Positions 1 through 5,074 of a stretch of DNA of 5,090 nucleotides are shown one piece after another; position 1 is the first letter of the stretch; every line of letters starts with the position of its first letter. The stretch is from DTU036 sp964346475 (GTDB lineage: Bacteria; Bacillota; Clostridia; Peptostreptococcales; Acidaminobacteraceae): contig CAYFUM010000052.1 in assembly GCA_964346475.1 (NCBI GenBank), forward strand, positions 1 through 5,090. The letters are read 5' to 3'. Below the pieces are notes generated by a model that was not told where the DNA came from, did not search any database, and saw only the letters and a program-made list of their open reading frames with translations. The translations under genes and the position numbers were made by a program.

Positions 1-237
1 ATTAATATAAATAATTTAGTTTCAATATCAGAAGCTAATCAAAACTTTTCTAAAGTAGCAAGAATGGTTGATGAAAATGGTGCAGCAGTAATATTGAAAA
101 ATAATAAACCTCGTTATGTCCTAATAGAATACAGTCAATTAGAAAAAGAAGAGAAGGCTGAAGACATGGAAGTTGATGCAGTAACGAAAAAGATTCTTTC
201 TAAGCATCTGAGAGCCTTCGAAGAATTAGGAAAATGA
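1..237 (+). CDS. phd: Phd/YefM-family antitoxin, 5' end outside window
   Basis: This is the antitoxin of a Phd-Doc toxin-antitoxin pair. Family members bind operator DNA through their N-terminal domain, repress their own operon, and neutralise the Doc toxin with a flexible C-terminal tail. Frame 1 is open from the first base and encodes 78 residues before TGA at 235-237. The visible start, INxNNLVSISEANQNFSKVA, followed by KNNKPRYVLI, matches the Phd fold: a short strand, a helix with the E-A-N-x-x-F-S core, and a second strand pair. The charged helical tail (about residues 48-78) fits the toxin-binding segment. Only about two to five residues seem to be missing, with the start codon and promoter left of the window. 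Its stop overlaps the start of doc by 4 bases (ATGA), indicating translational coupling. Family assignment is firm; cognate partnership with the adjacent toxin is inferred from this arrangement. Confidence 0.88.
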   Translation: MNINNLVSISEANQNFSKVARMVDENGAAVILKNNKPRYVLIEYSQLEKEEKAEDMEVDAVTKKILSKHLRAFEELGK

Positions 238-608
238 AAAGGCTTAGTAAAGAGCAAGTAATACTAATTCATAGTATGTTGATAAACCAAACAGGTGGGA
301 TCGATGGAATTAGGGATGAAGGGTTGTTGCATTCTTCATTGAATGCACCATTTCAAACCTTCGATGGATAATATCTGTATAAAACAATTAAGGCGAAAGC
401 ATCTAAATTAGGATATTTTTTAATCAAGAATCATCCCTTTGTAGATGGAAATAAGAGAACAGGTATTTTGGTAATGATGACATTTCTAGAAATCAATGGA
501 ATTGAAATAGATTGTACAGATGAAGAATTGATTATCCTTGGATTAGGGCTAGCGGATGGATCGATTGGTGATACTGATTTGTTAAACTGGATAATTAATC
601 ATAGCTAA
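234..608 (+). pseudogene. doc: Doc/Fic-family toxin with in-frame stop at codon 46
   Basis: Doc toxins are Fic-fold enzymes; the P1 phage Doc phosphorylates EF-Tu and halts translation. The frame starts at ATG 234, inside the antitoxin stop, and would encode 124 residues, normal for Doc. Codons 1-45 read like a standard Doc N-terminus, including GGIDGIRDEGLL and NAPFQTFDG. Codon 46 is TAA (369-371), where relatives usually have an acidic residue or Gln just before a D-L-Y-x-T-I segment. The same frame then continues without further stops through LYKTIKAKASKLGY, the complete Fic motif HPFVDGNKRTG (codons 67-77, bases 432-464) and a normal C-terminus ending in TAA 606-608. NKR rather than NGR is the Doc-type form of the motif. 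No start codon with a ribosome site lies between the stop and the motif, so the catalytic part is probably not made. A sequencing error at 369 is the main alternative. Confidence 0.85.
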
Positions 609-640
609 ATCAGAAATATACATGTTAATTAAGGAGGGGT

Positions 641-694
641 ACCTACGACATCATTATTGAGTTCCAAGGCATGTTAGGTGCGTAATAATGATGT
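641..694 (+). repeat. 11-bp perfect inverted repeat with possible pseudoknot
   Basis: ACATCATTATT at 648-658 is exactly complementary to AATAATGATGT at 684-694, with a 25-base loop. A second possible helix, ACCTA (641-645) with TAGGT (675-679), would cross the first and give an H-type pseudoknot. An AAGGAGGGG purine run lies just before (631-639). No T-run follows on either strand, so it is not an intrinsic terminator. It could be a structured RNA, a protein-binding palindrome, or a remnant of a mobile element end. I cannot assign it to a known RNA family. Confidence 0.5.
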
Positions 695-764
695 AAAGTA
701 AAGATATCTAGAAATTCTTAAATCTAAATCCCTTCGTAAATACTTTGTTTTTGAGGAAGTTGGG

Positions 765-770
765 TATAAT
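765..770 (+). promoter_or_regulatory. Perfect TATAAT -10 hexamer, weak -35
   Basis: TATAAT matches the sigma-A -10 consensus exactly. At 15-18 bases upstream there is only a poor -35 (TTTGTT-like, around 744-749), and there is no TG extension. If used, transcription would start near 777 and end at the terminator at 861-892, giving a transcript of about 115 bases. In AT-rich DNA a chance match is quite possible. Confidence 0.25.
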
Positions 771-860
771 TTTAGAAAGGGTATTGAAAAGGCATTTCTA
801 TGTCTCCGTGGTAGTTGACCTAGTTATTGAGGATACAAGAAAATAAGGATGCAAATTATA

Positions 861-892
861 GCCAGCAAGGATTATGGCTTTGCTGGCTTTTT
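861..892 (+). terminator. Intrinsic terminator
   Basis: GCCAGCAA (861-868) pairs perfectly with TTGCTGGC (880-887). G869-T879 and G870-C878 extend the stem to 10 pairs with a 7-base loop, and TTTTT follows directly at 888-892. This is a classical rho-independent terminator for + strand transcription. No recognisable gene ends just upstream: the doc remnant stops 253 bases earlier. It therefore ends either a long 3' tail of the phd-doc transcript or a short separate RNA. Confidence 0.85.
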
Positions 893-1170
893 GTATATAG
901 ATTAAGACTTGTCAAAAGGCCAGGTGAAGAAGATTTTTTGATAAATCTAGAATAGTTAAAATAATAAACTAGGTAATTTATAAAGGCGGTCTAGCTGTTT
1001 TGAGTATAGTCAGATAGAGTTAGATTCACAGAAGGGAGAGGGCTTACCTCATGTGATTTGTGTTGATAAGAATCACGAAATATTGTGCATATAAAGATTT
1101 TAAAAAGATTTGGAGATGCTTAGAAAGGGGATAGGTTTAGAGCATTTTGAAATACATAGGGTGACAGTTA

Positions 1171-1199
1171 TTGTATTCTAACAGTCGGAGTGTTAGAAT
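1171..1199 (+). promoter_or_regulatory. Candidate promoter overlapping the repeat array
   Basis: TAGAAT at 1194-1199 matches the -10 consensus at five of six positions. It lies 17 bases after TTGTAT (1171-1176), a poor -35 with three matches. The -10 is inside the right arm of the perfect inverted repeat at 1174-1200, so a protein bound there would block RNA polymerase. Transcription would begin near 1206, about 36 bases before the ATG at 1242. Confidence 0.4.
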
Positions 1200-1230
1200 A
1201 GTGTTAGAAAGTGATAGAATGGTGTTAGAA
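1174..1230 (+). repeat. Operator-like array: inverted repeat plus helically phased direct repeats
   Basis: The half-site GTGTTAGAA occurs at 1190, 1201 and 1222, and as GTGATAGAA at 1211. The start-to-start distances are 11, 10 and 11 bases, an average of about 10.7, so all four copies lie on the same face of the helix. The first copy is also the right arm of a perfect 10-bp inverted repeat: TATTCTAACA (1174-1183) and TGTTAGAATA (1191-1200) around a 7-base spacer. The array overlaps the candidate promoter and stops beside the ribosome binding site GAGGTG (1231-1236) of the next gene. This is what a cooperative repressor operator looks like, and the encoded winged-helix/AlbA_2 protein is the obvious candidate ligand. 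That link is inference. Confidence 0.75.
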
Positions 1231-1241
1231 GAGGTGAGACT

Positions 1242-2552
1242 ATGAAATTCCATGAAAGTGAAATAATTGAGTTAAAAGAAATCTACACGGCAGATATTAA
1301 AAAGGAAATAGTAGCATTTGCCAATACAAGTGGTGGAGTAATATATATCGGTGTAGCTAACAATGGAGAAGTCATAGGAATCGATAACGCTGATTTTGTA
1401 ATGCAACAATTGTCAAATGCTTTAAGGGACGGTATTAGACCAGATATTCAAATGTTTACTAATATAGAGTTACTAGAAGAACAGGATAAGAGGATATTAA
1501 AAATAACAGTTAATCAAGGTACGAAAAAACCATATTATCTATCTAAAAAAGGTATCAAGCCATCTGGAGTATATGTTAGAAGTGGTACAACATCAGCACC
1601 TGCTACTGAGGATTCAATTCGTCTGATGATTAAAACAACAGATGGTGATTCATTTGAAATGAATCGTTCTATGGTACAAGAATTAACATTCAACTCATTG
1701 TCTAAAGAGTTAGAAAAAAGGAGTCTAAGCTTTACAGAGATACAAATGGAAAATCTGGGAATTATGACACCGGATGAAATTTATACCAACATGGGCTTAT
1801 TGGTATCAGACCAATGTAAGCATTCAGTAAAGGTTGCTATTTTCCAAGGTATAGATAAATCAGTCTTCAAGGACAGAAAGGAATTTAGTGGATCTTTATT
1901 TGCTCAGCTTATAGATGTTTACAAGCTTATTGATTTTTATAATGGCACCAAGGCAAGTTTTCATGATTTAATTAGGACAGACATGAGGGACTATCCAGAA
2001 GATGCCATACGAGAAGCTTTATTGAATGCTATCGTTCATAGAGATTATTCTTTTAGTGGTAGTACACTTATAAATATATATTCAGACCGACTAGAAATCA
2101 TTTCATTAGGTGGATTAGTACCTGGTTTATCATTGGAAGCAGCAATGATGGGAGCATCACAACCACGAAATGAAAAGTTGGCAGCCTTATTTTATAGATT
2201 GAAATTAATTGAAGCATATGGAACAGGTATAAGTAAAATAATTAGCAGTTATAAAAACACAGGTGTAGAGCCAATTTTTGAGAATGTAAAGGGAGCTTTT
2301 AGGGTGATATTACCTAATGTTAATACAATTACTAATGTTATTAATACAGAAAACTTAAGCCTAGAAGACGAAAGGTACTTACCCATACTTAATCTATTGA
2401 CTCAACGCAGAGAGTTTACTCGTAAGGATGTAGAAGATCTTATGGAAATAGGAACTACTCATGCATTAAATACAATTAAAAAAATGATTGAAAAAAATTT
2501 GATTACAAAGGTCGGAGAAGGAAAAAACACAAGATATATAAGGAAATCTTGA
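1242..2552 (+). CDS. AlbA_2 / HATPase_c_4 / winged-helix putative transcriptional regulator
   Basis: This 436-residue protein belongs to the widespread bacterial family often annotated as putative DNA-binding or RecG-like ATP-binding protein. Residues about 5-130 form an AlbA_2 (Schlafen AlbA_2) domain, with ExxxIELKE at 5-13, the helix KKEIVAFANTSGG (20-32) and the strand-turn VIYIGVANNGEVIGID. Residues about 245-360 resemble the C-terminal ATPase region HATPase_c_4: AIREALLNAIVHRDYS (255-270) is the N-box-like helix, SDRLEI (281-286) follows, and YGTGISKI (326-333) is the glycine-rich end. Residues about 378-436 look like a winged helix, with TRKDVEDLM and a recognition-type helix before a basic end. 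ATG 1242 is chosen because the domain begins at once and GAGGTG (1231-1236) lies 5 bases upstream. Members are thought to act as DNA-binding regulators, but their ligands and targets are mostly unknown. Phased repeats directly upstream suggest autoregulation. No clear terminator follows. No residue looks broken. Confidence 0.85.
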   Translation: MKFHESEIIELKEIYTADIKKEIVAFANTSGGVIYIGVANNGEVIGIDNADFVMQQLSNALRDGIRPDIQMFTNIELLEEQDKRILKITVNQGTKKPYYLSKKGIKPSGVYVRSGTTSAPATEDSIRLMIKTTDGDSFEMNRSMVQELTFNSLSKELEKRSLSFTEIQMENLGIMTPDEIYTNMGLLVSDQCKHSVKVAIFQGIDKSVFKDRKEFSGSLFAQLIDVYKLIDFYNGTKASFHDLIRTDMRDYPEDAIREALLNAIVHRDYSFSGSTLINIYSDRLEIISLGGLVPGLSLEAAMMGASQPRNEKLAALFYRLKLIEAYGTGISKIISSYKNTGVEPIFENVKGAFRVILPNVNTITNVINTENLSLEDERYLPILNLLTQRREFTRKDVEDLMEIGTTHALNTIKKMIEKNLITKVGEGKNTRYIRKS

Positions 2553-2613
2553 TAGGTAAACTAAGAGGTACTCTCGGAGGTGCTCTTGGTAATAAAAATT
2601 TATTAATTACTTG

Positions 2614-2642
2614 TTGACATTCTTACTTTAAAGTAGTAACAT
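2614..2642 (+). promoter_or_regulatory. Promoter of the T-box operon
   Basis: TTGACA (2614-2619) is a perfect -35 and is followed after 17 bases by TAACAT (2637-2642), which matches the -10 consensus at four of six positions. Transcription would start near 2649, just before the T-box leader structure. The placement immediately upstream of the leader makes this the likely start of the transporter-dehydratase operon. Confidence 0.75.
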
Positions 2643-2859
2643 AGTTTTTAATATTCAAATGCCTTGAGGGAGACAAAAATATCTAACCTTGATTACAGAG
2701 AGTTGGGCCAGGTGAAAGCCAACATTAGGGGGATATATAATATTCACTCCTTAGCAGATTCATTTAAAGAGAAAGTCGAGTAGATGAATCCGAATTCCCA
2801 TCGTTACAGGGGATAGGACTGTTAGGTCTGAATGAGCGATGACTATTTTTGTCATAAGT

Positions 2860-2892
2860 AGGGTGGTACCACGGATATAATCTTTCGTCCCT
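2860..2892 (+). promoter_or_regulatory. T-box antiterminator
   Basis: AGGG (2860-2863) pairs with CCCT (2889-2892) and ACG (2871-2873) pairs with CGT (2886-2888), leaving the 7-base bulge TGGTACC (2864-2870) that captures the free acceptor end of uncharged tRNA. Its 3' strand is shared with the terminator, so the two structures exclude each other. Confidence 0.9.
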
Positions 2893-2938
2893 ATAAGTAT
2901 AGCTAGATGCTGTATTTATAGAGGTGAAGGATTTTTTT
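2879..2938 (+). terminator. T-box regulated intrinsic terminator
   Basis: Bases 2879-2896 pair with 2916-2933: 18 positions with a single mismatch (C2890/A2922) and a few G-U pairs. The stem continues inward through 2898-2903 with 2909-2914, closing on the loop TAGAT (2904-2908). A run of seven T (2932-2938) follows. The left strand contains CGTCCCT, the 3' strand of the antiterminator, so tRNA-stabilised antitermination prevents this hairpin. It is unusually long but standard in logic. Confidence 0.92.
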
Positions 2939-2970
2939 CTTTTCCAATCAAAAAATAAGAGGAGGGCAAG

Positions 2971-4218
2971 ATGTCTTGGTTAATGAAAAAGGAAAACTTA
3001 TTTATCAGAGTAGCAATTGGATTTTTAATAGGTATCATTATAGGTATTTTATTTCCGGCTTTTTCTAAGGATATAAAGGTAATAGGAGACGTTTATTTAA
3101 CCCTTATAAAAATGATGATAATCCCTGTTCTAATCTGTGCTGTCATGGGAGGTATTATTAATATTCAAGACCCGTCAACATTAAAAAGGATAGGGCTAAA
3201 GACAGTAACTCTTTATGTGCTTATGTTTTTTGCCTCAGCTATAATTTCCTTTGGTATAGCTTATATAATTCGTCCGGGGCTAGGAGTGGTTCTTGAAAAT
3301 CAACCTGTTTGGGAGGGAACACTAGCAGATACATCTATTGGTGGATTCCTAGGCAATATATTCCCAAGCAACATATTTGAAGCCATGGCAAAGGGAGATA
3401 TATTACCTACAATAATTTTTGTAGCCCTAATGGGAATAGGGATTGTATCTGTGGGAAAAGAAGCTGAACCCATCAAAGATTGGTTTAACTCTTTATCAGC
3501 TGTTATATTCAGGGTTCTAGGAATGGTTATGGAAACCTCTCCACTGGGAGTAATGTCACTGATTGCCTTCTCCCTTGCAGAATATGGCATGGGAATATTT
3601 ACAGCTCTTGGCAAATACATATTAACCTGCTGGATTGCATCTATAGCTGTATTTATAATAGTAATGATACTTCCCGTTGTGCTTATTACAAAGGCAAAAA
3701 TAAAGCCCTTGTTAAAAGCCTGTGGGAAAATTGCCTTGATGACTCTGTCTACAACCAGTTCAGCGGCGACACTACCTACAACAATAAGGGTAAGCATAGA
3801 TGATTTAGGGGCGCCAGAGGGTATTTCCAATTTTACCCTGCCCTTAGGTTGCACCATAAATATGTGTGGTGGAGCAGTTTCCTTTAGCTGTTTAGCACTC
3901 TTTGTTGCAGACTTCTATGGTCTGACCCTATCCTTTACAACCATAATTGGAATGGTTATTGTAGCAACCCTCATTAATATGGCTGCACCAGGAATTCCAG
4001 GCGGTGGTATTGTTCTAGGGGCATCATTCCTAGCGACCTTCGGACTACCCTTTGATCTAATGGGACCAATTTCTGCCTTCTATAGACTACTTGATATGGC
4101 CTTTACAACCCTAAATGTAGAAGGTGATGTAACAGCTAATTTACTGATAGCATATTCAGAAAAAGAATGGGATAGCACGATGATAAGTAACTCACTGGTA
4201 GGAGATCAAGCAGTCTAG
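2971..4218 (+). CDS. SDF/DAACS-family amino acid:cation symporter, neutral-substrate type
   Basis: This 415-residue inner-membrane protein has the glutamate-transporter homologue (GltPh) fold. Helices lie around residues 12-30, 43-65, 78-100, 143-160, 190-204 and 214-238, then hairpin HP1 with TTSSAATLP (261-269), TM7 with NMCGG (297-301), HP2 with GIPGGG (341-346) and TM8 (365-395). TM8 reads DMAFTTLNVEGD (375-386). D375 matches the aspartate that holds the substrate amino group (GltPh D394), and N382 and D386 match the sodium ligands N401 and D405. The arginine that binds acidic side chains (GltPh R397) is Phe here (F378), so an aspartate, glutamate or dicarboxylate substrate is unlikely. 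The usual NMDGT is NMCGG. The gene is first in an operon behind a Phe T-box, 32 bases after the terminator T-run, with GAGGAGG (2959-2965) before the ATG. I infer uptake of phenylalanine or a related neutral amino acid. The family is certain; the substrate is not. Confidence 0.9.
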   Translation: MSWLMKKENLFIRVAIGFLIGIIIGILFPAFSKDIKVIGDVYLTLIKMMIIPVLICAVMGGIINIQDPSTLKRIGLKTVTLYVLMFFASAIISFGIAYIIRPGLGVVLENQPVWEGTLADTSIGGFLGNIFPSNIFEAMAKGDILPTIIFVALMGIGIVSVGKEAEPIKDWFNSLSAVIFRVLGMVMETSPLGVMSLIAFSLAEYGMGIFTALGKYILTCWIASIAVFIIVMILPVVLITKAKIKPLLKACGKIALMTLSTTSSAATLPTTIRVSIDDLGAPEGISNFTLPLGCTINMCGGAVSFSCLALFVADFYGLTLSFTTIIGMVIVATLINMAAPGIPGGGIVLGASFLATFGLPFDLMGPISAFYRLLDMAFTTLNVEGDVTANLLIAYSEKEWDSTMISNSLVGDQAV

Positions 4219-4219
4219 T

Positions 4220-4263
4220 AGGCCCATGAATAGGTCAATAGATTTGAGTTTTAAATGGGGCCT
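4220..4263 (+). other. Intercistronic hairpin next to the dehydratase ribosome site
   Basis: AGGCCC (4220-4225) pairs with GGGCCT (4258-4263). With one bulged G, AT/AT extends the stem to 8 pairs around a loop of about 27 bases. The stem starts right after the transporter stop codon and ends directly against GGAGG (4264-4268), the ribosome binding site of the next gene. No T-run follows, so it is not a terminator. It may tune translation of the second gene or protect the mRNA; this is inference. Confidence 0.55.
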
Positions 4264-4277
4264 GGAGGTTTAGTGAA

Positions 4278-4841
4278 ATGAAAATAGGCTATCAAGGTAT
4301 TGAAGGGAGTAATTCTGAAGAAGCAGCTAAAAGACTAGCAGAAAGACTAGAAATTACCAATGCCAATTTAATACCCTTAGTATCTTCTAAAAACGTTGGA
4401 GACGAACTACAAAGTGGATCTATAGACTACGGAGTAGTAGCAGTTAGAAATAGTATTGGAGGCCTTGTAGAGGAAACAAGAGAGGCAATAAAACCAGAGG
4501 AGATAGAGATACTTGGCAGGGAGACCTTGACCATACACCACTGTTTATTTGTCAAAGATGATAGTATCACCAAGGAGAAGATTAAAAGGATCAGCTCCCA
4601 TCCCCAGGCCCTCTTGCAGTGTAAAAACAATATATTAAAGTATATTGGAAGTGTTGAGCTCAGGGAGATAGAAGATACAGCCATAGGCGCAAAATACCTG
4701 GCTGAGGGAATCTTGGATAGTGAAACAGGTGTACTTTGTAGAAAAAATGCAGGTCAGGCCCATAATTTGTTTTTACTAGAGGAAAATATTGAAGATAGGG
4801 ATGATAACGAAACTGAGTTTATAATATTTAGAAAAAGCTAG
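4278..4841 (+). CDS. pheA: Stand-alone prephenate dehydratase domain protein, divergent
   Basis: Prephenate dehydratase converts prephenate to phenylpyruvate, the last step before transamination to phenylalanine, in the cytoplasm. The 187 residues cover just the catalytic domain. There is no chorismate mutase part and no C-terminal ACT regulatory domain, so allosteric inhibition by Phe through ACT is absent. The family motifs are in order: GYQGIEGSNSEEAA (4-17), YGVVAVRNSIGGLVEET (51-67), SHPQALLQC (107-115), DTAIGAKYLAEG (133-144), then GVLCRK and IEDRDDNETEFIIF (171-184). N58, Q110/Q114 and T179 correspond to residues implicated in catalysis in the E. coli enzyme. Two signature positions differ: ENS/ENT is RNS (R57) and TRF is TEF (E180). 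It is second in the Phe T-box operon, 59 bases after the transporter, with GGAGG (4264-4268) 9 bases before the ATG. Family membership is firm; catalytic activity on prephenate is likely but made uncertain by these changes, and a Phe-binding or altered-reaction role is possible. Confidence 0.85.
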   Translation: MKIGYQGIEGSNSEEAAKRLAERLEITNANLIPLVSSKNVGDELQSGSIDYGVVAVRNSIGGLVEETREAIKPEEIEILGRETLTIHHCLFVKDDSITKEKIKRISSHPQALLQCKNNILKYIGSVELREIEDTAIGAKYLAEGILDSETGVLCRKNAGQAHNLFLLEENIEDRDDNETEFIIFRKS

Positions 4842-4987
4842 ATTTTTTCAGCCCCTATTACAAACATAGTGGTAGACTATATTTAATACATGAACTAGGT
4901 CTTGGACTCTGCTTTATTGTTATAGGGATATTGCCTGAGAGGGTCTATGAAAAAATCAAAGAAGTAAAGGCCGCTAAAATTAGGTAA
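4832..4987 (+). other. Start-less frame with one membrane segment, possible gene remnant
   Basis: A frame open from 4832 to TAA 4985-4987 encodes about 51 residues. Its second half reads ELGLGLCFIVIGILPERV followed by a charged tail rich in Lys and Glu (YEKIKEVKAAK), which looks like a transmembrane helix with a cytoplasmic end. There is no ATG or GTG in frame and no ribosome binding site, and the frame overlaps the end of the dehydratase gene. It is either the C-terminal remnant of a lost membrane protein or a chance frame. I do not recognise a family. Confidence 0.3.
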
Positions 4988-5074
4988 GTGTTGATAGTTA
5001 ACATCATTCATATCTTTGATCCAACAGTAGTAAAGGGAGAAGTATAAGGATAGTAAGATCAATGGGGTGGTTAA

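Larger units (their letters stand above)
609..1170. other. Long stretch without a recognisable gene
   Basis: No reading frame here on either strand is long enough, or similar enough to a known family, to call a gene. The stretch holds the inverted repeat at 641-694, a perfect TATAAT at 765-770, a possible 20-codon frame starting at TTG 784, and the terminator at 861-892. It also has a 6-bp hairpin, GTGATT (1053-1058) with AATCAC (1071-1076), without a T-run. Beyond these I see only short frames broken by stops. It may be decayed sequence left after loss of genes beside the broken toxin, or it may contain a small RNA; the sequence does not decide. Confidence 0.5.
2657..2938 (+). promoter_or_regulatory. 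T-box riboswitch leader, Phe specifier (TTC)
   Basis: T-box leaders sense uncharged tRNA and allow read-through when it accumulates. Stem I is closed by GAGGGAG (about 2666-2672) with CTCCTT (2747-2752). It carries the AG-bulge region AGAGAG (2697-2702) and a distal arm GTTGG (2702-2706) with CCAAC (2719-2723) around GGTGAAAG. The specifier sits on the 3' side just above the closing helix: TTC at 2743-2745, followed by the expected purine A2746, which reads tRNA-Phe. Stem III is GATTCAT (2757-2763) with ATGAATC (2784-2790). The T-box core AGGGTGGTACCACG is at 2860-2873. The tRNA-binding bulge TGGT (2864-2867) would pair with an acceptor end ANCCA-type having discriminator A, as tRNA-Phe has. 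A Phe specifier fits the downstream prephenate dehydratase. T-box identity is certain; the specifier register is read by eye but well placed. Confidence 0.95.

Noticed and set aside
984..1082. 32-codon frame (reading GEGLPHVICVDKNHEILCI near its end) considered as a gene fragment
   Set aside because: No start codon with a ribosome site and no family resemblance; a frame this short is expected by chance.
1161..1166. GTGACA, a near-consensus -35, considered for the AlbA_2 gene promoter
   Set aside because: No acceptable -10 lies 16-18 bases downstream; the nearest TAGAAT is 27 bases away.
1190..1230. Repeats before the AlbA_2 gene considered as a CRISPR array or replication iterons
   Set aside because: Units are 9-11 bases and contiguous with no spacers, so not CRISPR; there is no replication gene or AT-rich melting region with DnaA boxes to support an origin.
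2563..2587. Imperfect hairpin AAGAG...CTCTT after the AlbA_2 gene, considered as its terminator
   Set aside because: The stem needs a bulge and wobble pairs and is followed by GGTAATAAAAA instead of a T-run.
3300..3857. 185-codon open frame on the minus strand inside the transporter gene
   Set aside because: It lies fully antisense to a gene with clear family motifs, has no ribosome site of its own, and its product resembles no family I know; it is a shadow of the coding frame.
4427..4684. 85-codon open frame on the minus strand inside the dehydratase gene
   Set aside because: It is antisense to a recognisable enzyme domain and has no supporting signals.
4831..4849. GAAAAA/TTTTTC pairing at the dehydratase stop codon, considered as a terminator
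   Set aside because: The stem is only A-T pairs apart from one end and no T-run follows it; too weak to call.
4991..5021. TTGATA and TTGATC considered as -35 boxes for the gene at the right edge
   Set aside because: Neither has a -10 hexamer at acceptable spacing; TATAAG at 5043-5048 is 21 bases from TTGATC.
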